DNA of 64,000 nt from Nocardioides sp. QY071 (GTDB taxonomy: Bacteria > Actinomycetota > Actinomycetes > Propionibacteriales > Nocardioidaceae). This document shows positions 25,319 through 36,016 of the stretch, one piece after another. The notes below the pieces were generated by a model that was not told where the DNA came from, did no database searches, and saw nothing but the letters and a program-made list of their open reading frames with translations. The DNA lies in assembly GCF_029961765.1 (NCBI RefSeq), contig NZ_CP124681.1, positions 2,294,001 to 2,358,000 on the forward strand. The letters run 5' to 3'. The stretch's first letter is position 1, and every line of letters begins with the position of its first letter. The position numbers were made by a program, and so were the translations under genes.

Positions 25319-26988
25319 CCGACCAGAAGCTCGACAACCCCCGCCTGCCCATCCACGCCGCGACCGGCACCGAGCTCACTGCCAAGAGCTGGCAGACTGA
25401 GGCGCCGCTGCGGATGCTGATGAACAACCTCGACCCCGAGAACGCCGAGCGTCCCGAGGACCTCGTCGTCTACGGCGGCACCGGCAAGGCCGCCCGCAAC
25501 TGGGAGGCGTACGACGCCCTCGTGCGCACCCTGCGCGACCTCGAGGACGACGAGACCATGCTCGTCCAGAGCGGCAAGCCGGTCGGCGTGTGGAAGACCA
25601 ACAAGTGGGCCCCGCGCGTCCTCATCGCCAACTCCAACCTGGTCGGCGACTGGGCCAACTGGGAGGAGTTCCGCCGCCTGGAGGAGCTCGGCCTGACCAT
25701 GTACGGCCAGATGACGGCCGGCTCGTGGATCTACATCGGCACCCAGGGCATCCTGCAGGGCACCTTCGAGACCTTCGCCGCGGTCGCCGACAAGCGCTTC
25801 AACGGCACCCTCGCCGGCACCATCACCCTCACCGCCGGCCTCGGCGGCATGGGTGGTGCCCAGCCGCTCGCCGTCACCATGAACGACGGCGTGGCGATCT
25901 GTGTCGACGTCGACCAGAGCCGGATCACCCGCCGCATCGAGCACCGCTACCTCGACGTCCAGGCCGACGACCTGGAGCACGCCCTCGAGCTGGCCGTCCA
26001 GGCCCGCGACGAGAAGCGCGGCCTGTCCATCGGCCTGCTCGGCAACGCCGCGGAGATCTTCCCGCAGCTGCTCGAGATGAAGGCGCCGATCGACATCGTG
26101 ACCGACCAGACCTCGGCGCACGACCCGCTGTCCTACCTCCCCGTCGGCGTTGCCTTCGAGGACTGGCACACCGCCGCCGAGCGCGACCCGGAGGGCTTCA
26201 CCAAGGACGCGCAGGCGTCGATGGCCGCCCACGTGCGGGCGATGGTGGAGTTCCAGGACGCAGGCGCCGAGGTGTTCGACTACGGCAACTCGATCCGCGA
26301 CGAGGCACGCAAGGGCGGCTACGACCGCGCGTTCGAGTTCCCGGGCTTCGTGCCGGCGTACATCCGCCCGCTGTTCTGCGAGGGCAAGGGCCCCTTCCGC
26401 TGGGCCGCGCTGTCCGGTGACCCGGCCGACATCGCCGCGACCGACAAGGCGATCCTCGAGCTGTTCCCCGACAACGAGCGGCTCCACAAGTGGATCGGCA
26501 TGGCGCAGGAGCGGGTCCACTACCAGGGCCTCCCGGCGCGCATCTGCTGGCTGGGCTACAAGGAGCGCCACCTGGCGGGCCTGAAGTTCAACGAGATGGT
26601 CAGGAGCGGTGAGCTCAAGGCGCCGATCGTGATCGGTCGCGACCACCTCGACTGCGGCTCGGTCGCCTCGCCGTACCGCGAGACCGAGTCCATGCTCGAC
26701 GGCTCCGACGCCATCGCCGACTGGCCGCTGCTCAACGCCATGACGGCCGTCGCCTCCGGCGCCACCTGGGTGTCGCTGCACCACGGCGGCGGCGTCGGCA
26801 TGGGCCGCTCGATCCACTCCGGCCAGGTCTGCGTCGCCGACGGCACCGAGCTCGCTGCTGCGAAGATCGAGGCCGTGCTGACCAACGACCCCGGCATGGG
26901 CGTCATCCGCCACGTCGACGCGGGCTACGACCGCGCCATCGAGGTCGCTGCCGAGCGCGGCGTCCGGATCCCGATGCAGGAAGGCTGA
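25315..26988 (+). CDS. hutU: Urocanate hydratase
   Basis: A 557-aa cytoplasmic urocanase that uses NAD as an electrophile to convert urocanate to 4-imidazolone-5-propionate. Signature blocks: [40 protein letters not shown]; the NAD-binding [12 protein letters not shown]; and the active-site region [17 protein letters not shown], with the catalytic Cys, near residue 443. The length matches the family. The ATG overlaps the hutH stop. Seven bases separate it from the amidohydrolase gene. Confidence 0.97.
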   Translation: MTDQKLDNPRLPIHAATGTELTAKSWQTEAPLRMLMNNLDPENAERPEDLVVYGGTGKAARNWEAYDALVRTLRDLEDDETMLVQSGKPVGVWKTNKWAPRVLIANSNLVGDWANWEEFRRLEELGLTMYGQMTAGSWIYIGTQGILQGTFETFAAVADKRFNGTLAGTITLTAGLGGMGGAQPLAVTMNDGVAICVDVDQSRITRRIEHRYLDVQADDLEHALELAVQARDEKRGLSIGLLGNAAEIFPQLLEMKAPIDIVTDQTSAHDPLSYLPVGVAFEDWHTAAERDPEGFTKDAQASMAAHVRAMVEFQDAGAEVFDYGNSIRDEARKGGYDRAFEFPGFVPAYIRPLFCEGKGPFRWAALSGDPADIAATDKAILELFPDNERLHKWIGMAQERVHYQGLPARICWLGYKERHLAGLKFNEMVRSGELKAPIVIGRDHLDCGSVASPYRETESMLDGSDAIADWPLLNAMTAVASGATWVSLHHGGGVGMGRSIHSGQVCVADGTELAAAKIEAVLTNDPGMGVIRHVDAGYDRAIEVAAERGVRIPMQEG

Positions 26989-26994
26989 GCAGGC

Positions 26995-28203
26995 GTGGAC
27001 CAGGTTGTCGACTTCGAGCAGATGTGGCGTGACCTCACGCCCATCGGACGCTCGGCGTCCTCCGGCGGCTACTTCCGCCAGCCGTGGCACGCGGCCGAGC
27101 TCGAGCTCCGTGCGTGGTTCCGCGAGGCGGCCACCGCGCGCGGGCTCGAGATTGAGGAGGACCCGTTCGGCAACCTGGTCGCGTGGTGGGGGCCGGCGGC
27201 CGACTTCGCCGCGACCGGCAAGGTCCTGACCGGCTCCCACCTCGACTCGGTCCTCGACGGCGGTGCGTACGACGGCCCGCTCGGTGTCGTCTCCTCCTTC
27301 GCCGCGCTCGACCTGATGCGTGAGCGCGGGGTGGTGCCGTCCCGGCGCCTCGGTGTCGCGGCCTTCGTCGAGGAGGAGGGCTCGCGCTTCGGCCGGGCCT
27401 GCCTCGGCTCCCGGCTCGCGGTCGGTGCCACCACCTGGGACGTGGCGCGCGAGCTCACCGACCGCGAGGGCGTCCGCCTCGGCGACGTCATCGAGGGTCC
27501 GGCCGACGGCGCAGGGTCCACCATGCTCGACGGGGTCGGCACCTACGTCGAGCTCCACGTCGAGCAGGGCCGCGGCCTGATCGACCTCGACGCTCCGGTC
27601 GGCGTGCACGACGCGATCTGGCCGCACGGCCGCTACCGCTACGACATCGCCGGTCGCGCCGACCACGCGGGCACCACCCGCATGGAGGACCGGGTCGACC
27701 CGATGCTGACCTACGCGATGACCGCGCTCGCCGCCAACAAGCAGGCGCGCGTGCAGGGCCAGCGCGCCACCTTCGGCCGGATCGACGTCCGGCCCAACGG
27801 CACCAACGCGGTGCCCTCCCACGTCACCGGCTGGCTCGACGCCCGCGCCGAGTCCGACGCCGCCCTCGCCGCCCTGGTCGGCGAGATCGAGCGCCAGGCC
27901 ACCGAGCGCGCCGGGCGCGACGGCACCACGGTCACCGTCACCGCCGAGTCCGTGAGCGGCGAGGTCGCCTTCGACGTCGCGCTGCGCGACGAGCTCGCGG
28001 GACGCCTGGGGGGCGTCCCGGTCCTGCCGACCCAGGCCGGGCACGACGCGGGCATCCTGCAGGACGCCGGCATCCCCACCGCCATGCTGTTCGTCCGCAA
28101 CCCGTCGGGCGTCTCGCACTCGCCGTACGAGAGCGCCGAGATGGCCGACTGTCTGGCCGGCGTCGAGGCACTTGCAGACGCGCTGACGGGACTTGTGAAG
28201 TGA
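26995..28203 (+). CDS. M20-family amidohydrolase in the hut operon (allantoate amidohydrolase-like)
   Basis: A 402-aa zinc hydrolase of the hydantoinase/carbamoylase M20 group. Metal-site blocks are GSHLDSVLDGGAYDGPLGV (His and Asp ligands), FVEEEGSRFG (Glu pair) and ELHVEQGRGL; the dimerisation-domain substrate loop is RADHAGTTRMEDR; the last ligand lies in SHSPYE. By similarity it would be called allantoate amidohydrolase, but its position between hutU and hutF, with GTGA coupling to hutF, suggests that it hydrolyses N-formylglutamate (the HutG step, otherwise missing). It starts with GTG. Confidence 0.88.
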   Translation: MDQVVDFEQMWRDLTPIGRSASSGGYFRQPWHAAELELRAWFREAATARGLEIEEDPFGNLVAWWGPAADFAATGKVLTGSHLDSVLDGGAYDGPLGVVSSFAALDLMRERGVVPSRRLGVAAFVEEEGSRFGRACLGSRLAVGATTWDVARELTDREGVRLGDVIEGPADGAGSTMLDGVGTYVELHVEQGRGLIDLDAPVGVHDAIWPHGRYRYDIAGRADHAGTTRMEDRVDPMLTYAMTALAANKQARVQGQRATFGRIDVRPNGTNAVPSHVTGWLDARAESDAALAALVGEIERQATERAGRDGTTVTVTAESVSGEVAFDVALRDELAGRLGGVPVLPTQAGHDAGILQDAGIPTAMLFVRNPSGVSHSPYESAEMADCLAGVEALADALTGLVK

Positions 28204-29507
28204 CCGCGTACCTCCTCGAGCACGCGTGGGTCGAGGGCCGCGTGCATGACACGGTCCGGGTCGAGGTCGAGCACGGCCGGATCACCTCGGTCGTGCCCGA
28301 CGCCACCGAGACCGGCGTACCGCTGCGGGGCCTGACCCTGCCCGGCTTCGCCAACACTCACAGCCACGCCTTCCACCGGGCGCTGCGTGGTCGCACCCAG
28401 ACCGACCGCGGCACCTTCTGGACCTGGCGCGAGCAGATGTACGCCGTGGCCGGGCGCCTCGACCCGGACACCTACTACGAGCTCGCCAGAACGACGTACG
28501 CCGAGATGGTGGCCGCGGGCTACACGTCGGTGGGGGAGTTCCACTACCTGCACCACCAGCCCGACGGGACGCCGTACGACGACCCGAACGCGATGGGCAA
28601 CGCCCTGCTCGCCGCGGCCCGCGACGCCGGCATCCGGATCACGCTGCTCGACACGCTCTACCTCTCCAGCGGCTTCGGCGCCGAGCCCGAGGGTGTCCAG
28701 CGGCGCTTCTCCGACGGCAGCGCCCAGGCGTGGCACGAGCGCGTCGCGGCCCTGGCGCCGCTGACCGGCGCCGACTCGGCGATCGGCGTCGCGGCCCACT
28801 CGGTGCGCGCGGTCCCGGCCGACGCGCTCAAGGCGTTCGCCCCCTGGGTCGACGGCGGTGCCCCGGTCCACGTGCACCTCTCCGAGCAGGTCAAGGAGAA
28901 CGCCGACTGCGTCGCCGCGCACGGCGTCACGCCCACCCGGCTGCTCGCCGACCACGGTGTGCTCGGCCCGATGACGAGCGCCGTCCACGCCACCCACCTC
29001 ACCGACGAGGACATCCGGCTGCTCGGCGAGGCGCGTGCCTTCGCCTCGTTCTGCCCGACCACCGAGCGCGACCTCGGCGACGGCATCGGCCCGGCCCGTC
29101 CGTTGCAGGACGCCGGCGCGGTCCTGACCCTGGGCTCCGACAGCCACGCGATCATCGACGCCTTCGAGGAGATGCGGGCGGTCGAGATGAACGAGCGTCT
29201 CGCCAGCCAGGCACGCGGCCACTGGACCGCCGCCGAGCTGCTGCTCGCCGGGACCGCCGACGGCCACCGGAGCCTCGGCTTCGCCGACGCCGGTGAGATC
29301 GCGGTCGGCCAGCGCGCCGACCTCGTCACCATCGACCTCGCCTCGGCGCGCACCGCCGGCACCGGCGGCGACGAGCACACCGCCGTCTTCGCCGCCACCG
29401 GAGCCGACGTCACCCACGTCGTCGTCGACGGCAAGGTCGTCTTCGACGGCAACCACGACCAGGTGGGCCGCGCGCTCGCCGACGCGATCGGGAAGGTCTG
29501 GGCATGA
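28200..29507 (+). CDS. hutF: Formimidoylglutamate deiminase
   Basis: A 435-aa amidohydrolase-superfamily enzyme that deiminates N-formimino-L-glutamate to N-formylglutamate and ammonia. Metal-site features: [16 protein letters not shown] (HxH), WREQMYAV, the catalytic-site [19 protein letters not shown] and [15 protein letters not shown] (last Asp). HutF marks the five-step route to glutamate via formylglutamate. The GTG start overlaps the preceding stop, and the stop overlaps hutI, so the operon is tightly coupled. Confidence 0.95.
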   Translation: MTAYLLEHAWVEGRVHDTVRVEVEHGRITSVVPDATETGVPLRGLTLPGFANTHSHAFHRALRGRTQTDRGTFWTWREQMYAVAGRLDPDTYYELARTTYAEMVAAGYTSVGEFHYLHHQPDGTPYDDPNAMGNALLAAARDAGIRITLLDTLYLSSGFGAEPEGVQRRFSDGSAQAWHERVAALAPLTGADSAIGVAAHSVRAVPADALKAFAPWVDGGAPVHVHLSEQVKENADCVAAHGVTPTRLLADHGVLGPMTSAVHATHLTDEDIRLLGEARAFASFCPTTERDLGDGIGPARPLQDAGAVLTLGSDSHAIIDAFEEMRAVEMNERLASQARGHWTAAELLLAGTADGHRSLGFADAGEIAVGQRADLVTIDLASARTAGTGGDEHTAVFAATGADVTHVVVDGKVVFDGNHDQVGRALADAIGKVWA

Positions 29508-30661
29508 GCCTGCTCATCACCAACATCAGCGAGCTGGTCACCAACGACCCGGCGGCCGCGCAGGCGGGCGACCTGCTCGGCGTGCGCACCGACGCCGCGG
29601 TCGTCCTCGCCGACGGCAAGGTGGAGTGGGTCGGCGCCGCGGCCGAGGCGCCCGCCGCCGACGAGGTCTTCGACGCCCAGGGCCGCGCGGTGATCCCCGG
29701 CTTCGTCGACAGCCACAGCCACCTGGTGTTCGCCGGCGACCGCGCGCTGGAGTTCCAGGCCCGGATGGCGGGGGAGTCGTACGCCGCCGGCGGCATCCGC
29801 ACCACCGTCGCCGCCACCCGGGCGGCCTCCGACGACCAGCTCGCGGCCGGCGTCGCGCGCCACGTCGCCGAGATGCGCCGCCAGGGCACGACCACCCTCG
29901 AGATCAAGTCCGGCTACGGCCTCTCGGTCGACGACGAGGCCCGCTCGCTGAAGGTCGCGCGCCGGTTCACCGACGAGACCACCTTCCTCGGTGCGCACGT
30001 GGTCGCGCCCGAGTACGCCGACGACCCGGCGGGGTACGTCGACCTGGTCACCGGCCCGATGCTCGAGGCCGCCGCTCCCCACGCGTCGTGGATCGACGTG
30101 TTCTGCGAGCGCGGCGCCTTCGACGAGGACCAGGCCCGCACCATCCTCGCCGCCGGTGCGGCAGCCGGCCTTCGCGGTCGCCTCCACGGCAACCAGCTCG
30201 GCGAGGGCCCCGGCGTGCGGCTCGCCGCCGAGCTCGGCCTCACCGCCGTCGACCACTGCACCTACCTCACCGACGACGACGTGCACGCGCTGCGCGACGC
30301 CGGCACGGTCGCGACCCTGCTGCCCGGCGTCGAGTTCAGCACCCGCCACCCGTACCCCTCGGGACGCCGCCTGATCGACGCCGGCGTCACCGTGGCGATC
30401 GCCAGCGACTGCAACCCGGGCTCCTGCTACACCAGCTCGTTGCCGTTCTGCATCGCGCTGGCCGTGCGGGAGATGGGGATGACCCCGGGCGAGGCCGTGT
30501 GGGCCGCCACCGCCGGTGGCGCCGCCGCTCTCGGTCGCAGCGACGTCGGCGTGCTCGTCCCCGGCGCCCGCGCCGACCTGGTCCTGCTCGACGCGCCGAC
30601 GCACGTGCACCTGGCCTACCGGCCGGGTGTGCCGCTCGTCGCGCGCACCTGGAGCGCCTGA
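29504..30661 (+). CDS. hutI: Imidazolonepropionase
   Basis: A 385-aa amidohydrolase opening imidazolone propionate to formimidoylglutamate, the third step of histidine degradation. Key blocks: [20 protein letters not shown] with the HxH metal site, [61 protein letters not shown] and [17 protein letters not shown] with the conserved Asp. The length is usual. It is the last gene of the operon; no obvious terminator hairpin lies in the 27 bases before the next start. Confidence 0.96.
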   Translation: MSLLITNISELVTNDPAAAQAGDLLGVRTDAAVVLADGKVEWVGAAAEAPAADEVFDAQGRAVIPGFVDSHSHLVFAGDRALEFQARMAGESYAAGGIRTTVAATRAASDDQLAAGVARHVAEMRRQGTTTLEIKSGYGLSVDDEARSLKVARRFTDETTFLGAHVVAPEYADDPAGYVDLVTGPMLEAAAPHASWIDVFCERGAFDEDQARTILAAGAAAGLRGRLHGNQLGEGPGVRLAAELGLTAVDHCTYLTDDDVHALRDAGTVATLLPGVEFSTRHPYPSGRRLIDAGVTVAIASDCNPGSCYTSSLPFCIALAVREMGMTPGEAVWAATAGGAAALGRSDVGVLVPGARADLVLLDAPTHVHLAYRPGVPLVARTWSA

Positions 30662-30688
30662 GCGGCACGCTGGCCTAGGGTGGGCGGC

Positions 30689-31252
30689 ATGAGCCGCCGA
30701 CGCGCGACCTGGCTGGCGATCGGGGGCGTCCTGGTCGTCGTACTCGTCGCGGCGCTGGCGATCTTCGAGCCCTGGCTGCTCGTCGTCGACCGCACCGCCG
30801 ACGACGCCGACGACCCCGCCGCCGTCGTCGGTACGGCGAGCGGCGGGCTCACCGACACCGCGGTGCCCTCCGCGTCGGGCGACGAGCTCACCCGGGTGGT
30901 GCTCGCCTCGGCCGACTTCATCGACGGCGAGCACGACACCGCAGGCCGGGCCACGGTCTACCGGCGCAGCGACGGCAGCCGCTTCCTGCGCATCGAGGAC
31001 CTCGCCACCTCCAACGGCCCCGACCTCCACGTCTGGCTCACCGACAAGCCGAGCGGCGGCTCGTGCGACGGGTGCCGCGACTCGTGGGGGATCTACGACG
31101 ACGACGCCTACGTCCGCCTCGGCGAGCTCAAGGGCAACCGCGGCGACCAGAGCTACGAGATCCCCGCCTCCGCCGACCTCGCCGCCATGCGCTCGGTCGT
31201 GATCTGGTGCGACCGCTTCAACGTCGCCTTCGGGACCGCACCTCTAACCTGA
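30689..31252 (+). CDS. Membrane-anchored DM13 domain protein
   Basis: A 187-aa protein with an N-terminal membrane anchor (about residues 7-27, after a RRR motif), a low-complexity Asp/Ala linker and a DM13 domain (about 75-187). DM13 features: FLRIEDLATSNGPDLHVWL, LGELKGNRGDQSYEIP and SVVIWCDRFNVAFGTAPL, with the conserved Cys; a CDGCRD insertion adds two Cys. DM13 domains are proposed to have redox or electron-transfer roles outside the membrane. The ATG at 30689 is preferred to an in-frame GTG nine bases upstream. Confidence 0.85.
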   Translation: MSRRRATWLAIGGVLVVVLVAALAIFEPWLLVVDRTADDADDPAAVVGTASGGLTDTAVPSASGDELTRVVLASADFIDGEHDTAGRATVYRRSDGSRFLRIEDLATSNGPDLHVWLTDKPSGGSCDGCRDSWGIYDDDAYVRLGELKGNRGDQSYEIPASADLAAMRSVVIWCDRFNVAFGTAPLT

Positions 31253-31257
31253 CGTCC

Positions 31258-32229
31258 GTGCAGCACCTGCGGATCACCTCGCCCCGCGACCTCACCCCGG
31301 CTGTCGTCGACGCACTGAAGTGCGACCCCGCGGTCACCAGCCTGACCTGCGTGCACGGCGCCGCACTGGTGCCCGAGGGCGACGTGGTCGAGGCGGACGT
31401 GCCGCGCGAGGCGGTCAACGACGTCGTCGACGCGCTGCGGGACCTCGGGGTGGCGCGGGAGGGCTCGATCCACGTCGTACCGATCGCGACCTGGCTCTCG
31501 CAGCCCGCCCTGGACGCGGAGCGTCGTACCCCCGGGTCCTCGGCCGACTCCGTGGTCTGGGCCGACGTCACCCAGCGTGCGTTCGAGGAGTCGGAGCTGA
31601 ACTGGACGTTCCTGACGTTCATGAGCCTGGCGACGCTCATCGCGAGCATCGCGATCGTCCTCGACTCGCAGATCCTGGTGATCGGCGCGATGGTGCTCGG
31701 GCCCGAGTTCGTGCCGATCGCGGCCCTCGGACTCGCCCTGGTGCGGCGCCGCCCCACACTGCTGCGCTACGCCGCCCGCTCGTTGGTCGTCGGGTTCGCC
31801 GTCGCCATCGTCGTCACGATGCTGGCGGCGTTCGCCGCGCGCGGCCTGGGCTGGGTCACCGCCGCCGACGTCACTGCGCCACGACCCGCGACGGCGTTCA
31901 TCTACACCCCAGACAAGTGGTCCTTCATCGTCGCCGTCGTCGCGGCCGCCGCCGGCGCGCTCTCGCTGACCTCGGCCAAGGTCGGCGGCCTGTCGGGCGT
32001 CTTCATCTCCGTCACCACCATCCCCGCGGCGGGCAATGTCGCGCTGGGACTGGCGTTCGGGCTGCCCGACGAGATCCGCGGCAGCGTGCTGCAGCTGCTG
32101 CTCAACATCTCGGGCATGGCCGTCGCCGGCTGGCTCGCCCTCGCCTTCCAGCAGGCCGTGTGGAGCCGGATGTCCGCGCGCCGTGCCCACCTGGTCGCGC
32201 GCCTGCGCCGCCATCCCGGCGCGGAGTGA
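31258..32229 (+). CDS. DUF389 membrane protein
   Basis: A 323-aa integral membrane protein. A soluble ACT-like N-terminal portion (about 1-85) precedes about seven membrane helices with the DUF389 signature LNWTFLTFMSLATLIASIAI, IGAMVLGPEFVPIAALGLAL and SLTSAKVGGLSGVFISVTTI. The family has no established transport substrate. The GTG at 31258 follows the DM13 stop by five bases, so the two are likely co-transcribed. Directly after its stop comes the MITE-like repeat. Confidence 0.88.
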   Translation: MQHLRITSPRDLTPAVVDALKCDPAVTSLTCVHGAALVPEGDVVEADVPREAVNDVVDALRDLGVAREGSIHVVPIATWLSQPALDAERRTPGSSADSVVWADVTQRAFEESELNWTFLTFMSLATLIASIAIVLDSQILVIGAMVLGPEFVPIAALGLALVRRRPTLLRYAARSLVVGFAVAIVVTMLAAFAARGLGWVTAADVTAPRPATAFIYTPDKWSFIVAVVAAAAGALSLTSAKVGGLSGVFISVTTIPAAGNVALGLAFGLPDEIRGSVLQLLLNISGMAVAGWLALAFQQAVWSRMSARRAHLVARLRRHPGAE

Positions 32230-32412
32230 CTAGTGGTCATCTCCGGAAGTTGTTCGGGGGTGGCCCGGGTCTGAACGAAGTGGCCCCCGAGTGCGTGCAT
32301 CGCAAGGCGCAGGCGCGACGCCATACCGGGTTGTCTCGCGAGCGTCTGCAACGCCGCGAGGTGCGTGCTCGGGGTGCGGGACACCCGAAGAACTTCCGGA
32401 GATGGCCACTAG
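32230..32412. mobile_element. 183-bp MITE-like element with terminal inverted repeats
   Basis: The first 29 bases (starting CTAGTGGTCATCTCCGGAAG) and the reverse complement of the last 29 (starting CTAGTGGCCATCTCCGGAAG) match at 27 positions. The interior has no reading frame and contains shorter internal inverted repeats (GTGCGTG...; CCCCGAG/CTCGGGG). Such a short non-coding element with long terminal repeats fits a miniature inverted-repeat transposable element moved in trans. It lies between the DUF389 stop (32227-32229) and the start of the next gene (32422). No clear target duplication is visible beyond the repeat ends. Confidence 0.78.
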
Positions 32413-32421
32413 CGTGCGGGC

Positions 32422-32673
32422 ATGGAGCAGGACGAGGAACACCGCGCGCAGCTGGACCGGCTGCGGTTCGTGCAGGCCGTCGCGGAGCACGCCACCCAGG
32501 TGGTCGCGCTGATCACCCGTGCCCGCAGCGTGGACGAGGCCGTGGTGGCCGTCTCGCGGCTCCTCGACGTCGACGAGGTGACCGTGATGTCCGGGCTCGC
32601 GCAGTTCAACCTGCTCGCCCTGACCCGGCCCGCCACCGAGCGGCGCGCGGCGCTGCTGGCCGAGGGGTCCTGA
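32422..32673 (+). CDS. Small protein resembling the GyrA C-gate/coiled-coil segment
   Basis: An 83-aa all-helical protein. LRFVQAVAEHATQVVALITR, SVDEAVVAVSRLLDVDEVTV and FNLLALTRPATERRAALLAE follow the order and spacing of the coiled-coil/C-gate region of DNA gyrase subunit A, where HLDEVIALIR, an EA-rich helix, a D-E-Q helix and a LxxLxR segment occur. The catalytic Tyr domain and the DNA-wrapping domain are absent. It could bind or mimic the gyrase exit gate, or be unrelated by function. The ATG at 32422 is only nine bases past the MITE, so its promoter may lie in the element. Confidence 0.6.
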   Translation: MEQDEEHRAQLDRLRFVQAVAEHATQVVALITRARSVDEAVVAVSRLLDVDEVTVMSGLAQFNLLALTRPATERRAALLAEGS

Positions 32674-32746
32674 ACTGGCAGGGCTTCGACGGGGGGTGGC
32701 GGAATATGCCTCGCCCGGTCGTCCCTGAGGGCGGGAGGATGGTCTC

Positions 32747-33295
32747 GTGACCAACGAGACGACCGCCGAGATCGCCCCCGACACCAAGGACTGGACCTGG
32801 GTGCTCGACCGCCCGTGCCCCGACTGCGGGTTCGACCCGGCAGCCGTCGACCGGGTCGCCTTCGGCGACGTCATCCGCGACAACGCGGCGTTCTGGGTCT
32901 CCGTCCTCGAGTCGCCGCGCGCCGGCGAGCGGCCCGAGCCCACGGTCTGGTCGCCCACCGAGTACGCCTGCCACGTCCGTGACGTCCACCGCGTCTTCGT
33001 CGGCCGCGTCGAGCAGATGCTCACCGAGGACGACCCGCGGTTCGCGAACTGGGACCAGGACGAGACCGCCGTCGCGGAGCGGTACGACCAGCAGCGGGCC
33101 GCGGACGTCGTACCCGACCTGCTGGCCGCGGCCGACGCTGTCGCCGACGCCTACGACCGGGTCCCCGACGACGCCTGGGACCGCCCGGGACGGCGCAGCA
33201 ACGGCAGCGTCTTCACCGTCGAGACCCTCGGCAGCTACCACCTGCACGACCTGGTGCACCACCGCTGGGACGTCCGGTGGATCATGGGCGAGTGA
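32747..33295 (+). CDS. DinB-family protein
   Basis: A 182-aa four-helix-bundle protein of the DinB/maleylpyruvate-isomerase superfamily. WVLDRPCPDCGFDPAAVDR at the N-terminus contains a CxxC. The three candidate metal His are in EYACHVRDVHRVF and SYHLHDLVHHRWDVRW. The function is unknown; related proteins are mycothiol-dependent transferases or thiol-related enzymes. It begins with a GTG at 32747 after GGGAGGA. It overlaps the DUF3046 gene by GTGA, starting a short operon toward recA. Confidence 0.87.
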   Translation: MTNETTAEIAPDTKDWTWVLDRPCPDCGFDPAAVDRVAFGDVIRDNAAFWVSVLESPRAGERPEPTVWSPTEYACHVRDVHRVFVGRVEQMLTEDDPRFANWDQDETAVAERYDQQRAADVVPDLLAAADAVADAYDRVPDDAWDRPGRRSNGSVFTVETLGSYHLHDLVHHRWDVRWIMGE

Positions 33296-33486
33296 GGCAC
33301 ACCGAGTTCTGGGCACGCATGGAGCGCAACCTCGGTGGGGCCTACGCCCACGTGTGGGCCGACAGCTTCGTGATCGGCACGCTCGACCACCGCACGCCGA
33401 GCGAGGCGCTCGCGGCCGGCGTCTCGCCCAAGGAGGTCTGGCGCGCGGTCTGGGAGGTCCGCGAGCTCCCGGAGAGCGAGCGGTGA
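33292..33486 (+). CDS. DUF3046 protein
   Basis: A 64-aa protein: RHTEFWARMERNLGGAYAHVWA, FVIGTLDHRTPSEALAAG, then [24 protein letters not shown]3046 is a small actinobacterial family typically coded just upstream of recA, and this position agrees. No enzyme motif is visible. The GTG at 33292 overlaps the DinB stop, and its own stop overlaps the next start, so it is translationally coupled on both sides. A role linked to recombination is only suggested by context. Confidence 0.9.
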   Translation: MRHTEFWARMERNLGGAYAHVWADSFVIGTLDHRTPSEALAAGVSPKEVWRAVWEVRELPESER

Positions 33487-34763
33487 CCGGCGTCGTCGAG
33501 CCCGACCTGGTCCTGGGCGGGGTGCAGCGGCGCACCGTCAGGGTCCTCGTGCTCACCCAGGCGGTCGGCGCCGTCGGCATCACCATCGGCATCGCCACCG
33601 CCTCCCTGCTCGCCCGCGACCTGTCGGGGTCGGAGTCGATGGCCGGGCTGGCGCAGACGGCGCAGGTCCTCGGCGCCGCGGTCATCTCGTTCCTGCTGGC
33701 TCCGCTGATGGCCCGTCGCGGGCGTCGCAGCGGACTGATGACGGGGTACGTCGTCGGCTCGGCCGGCGCCCTGACCGCGGTGCTGGCCGGGGTGGCCGGC
33801 TCGATGGTGCTGCTGCTCGTCGGCGCGATGATGCTCGGCGCGACGACGTCGGCCAACAACGCCGCGCGGTACGCCGCCACCGACCTCGCCACCGACGAGA
33901 ACCGCGCCCGCTCGCTGTCGCTCGTCGTGTGGGCCACCACGATCGGCGCCGTCGCCGGGCCGAACCTGACCGGCCCGGCCGGCTCCTTCGCCGACGCCGT
34001 CGGGATCCCCGAGCTGACCGGGCCGTTCGCGATCGGTGCCATCGGCATGCTCACCGCGGCCGTCCTCGTCGGCCTGCTGCTGCGGCCCGACCCGCTGCTG
34101 ACCGCGCAGGAGGCGGCCGCGCGGACGGTGCCGGGCGTCGTACGGACGGGGTCGTCGTGGAGCCGCGCGGCCGCGACGGTCCGTGAGCGCCCGGTCCTCG
34201 GCTACGCCATCGCCGGGCTCGCGCTCACCCACGCCACGATGATCGGCGTGATGACGATGACGCCGCTGCACATGGAGCACGGCGGCTCGGGGCTCGAGGT
34301 CATCGGCATCGTCATCAGCGTCCACGTGCTCGGCATGTTCGCCTTCTCGCCGTTCGTCGGCATGCTCGCCGACCGGGTCGGCCGGCCGCCGGTCCTGGCC
34401 GCCGGGGGAGTCGTCCTGCTCGCCGCGCTGCTGCTCTGCGCGTCGTCCCCGACCGGGATGTCGTGGGAGGTGACCGCCGGGCTGTTCCTGCTCGGCGTCG
34501 GCTGGTCGCTCGCCATGGTGTCGGCCTCCACCCTCGTCGCCGAGCACGCGCCGCTCGACGTACGCACCGACGTCCAGGGCGTCTCCGACCTCGTCATGGG
34601 CCTGACCGCCGCGGCTGCCGGCGCGGTCGCGGGCGTCGTGGTCGGCGGAGCCGGCTATCCCGCCCTGGCGCTGGGGAGCCTGCTGCTCGTCGTCGGCGTG
34701 CTCGGCTGCGCGGCGCGGGCCATCGCGGAGTCGCGCGGCGCCGCGACACGCCGACTCACCTGA
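33483..34763 (+). CDS. MFS transporter upstream of recA
   Basis: A 426-aa major facilitator protein with about 12 membrane segments. It starts at the GTG at 33483 in a GTGA overlap with the DUF3046 stop; a longer open frame upstream is antisense to DinB and DUF3046. Motif-A-like loops are [14 protein letters not shown] and [16 protein letters not shown] (central). It resembles the drug-efflux or sugar-efflux carriers of actinobacteria, but the substrate is unknown. The recA SOS box begins eight bases after its stop. Confidence 0.87.
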   Translation: MTGVVEPDLVLGGVQRRTVRVLVLTQAVGAVGITIGIATASLLARDLSGSESMAGLAQTAQVLGAAVISFLLAPLMARRGRRSGLMTGYVVGSAGALTAVLAGVAGSMVLLLVGAMMLGATTSANNAARYAATDLATDENRARSLSLVVWATTIGAVAGPNLTGPAGSFADAVGIPELTGPFAIGAIGMLTAAVLVGLLLRPDPLLTAQEAAARTVPGVVRTGSSWSRAAATVRERPVLGYAIAGLALTHATMIGVMTMTPLHMEHGGSGLEVIGIVISVHVLGMFAFSPFVGMLADRVGRPPVLAAGGVVLLAALLLCASSPTGMSWEVTAGLFLLGVGWSLAMVSASTLVAEHAPLDVRTDVQGVSDLVMGLTAAAAGAVAGVVVGGAGYPALALGSLLLVVGVLGCAARAIAESRGAATRRLT

Positions 34764-34770
34764 CACGACT

Positions 34771-34786
34771 TCGAACAGGTGTTCGG
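34771..34786. promoter_or_regulatory. SOS (LexA) box of recA
   Basis: TCGAACAGGTGTTCGG matches the actinobacterial/Gram-positive LexA consensus TCGAAC-N4-GTTCGA at 11 of 12 defined positions. It sits 174 bases before the recA ATG, inside the 196-base intergenic region. LexA binding here is the expected DNA-damage control of recA-recX. Confidence 0.88.
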
Positions 34787-34959
34787 CTAGATTGGTCGTA
34801 CGGCAGAACGTGGGTCCCGCCAGGGTCCCTCGGCTGTCCACAGGTACGACGTCCGGGCGGGTTGTCCACACCCACGACACGACTGATCAGGTTGTGTCGG
34901 GACCTCGCCCTAGCGTCGCCTCTGTACCTGGCCCACCACGACACGAAGGACTGAGGACC

Positions 34960-36012
<1,053 letters not shown>

Positions 36013-36016
36013 TCCG

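Noticed and set aside
25252..28119. 955-codon frame antisense to hutU and the M20 gene
   Set aside because: Same kind of antisense shadow; the sense frames are complete enzymes with catalytic motifs.
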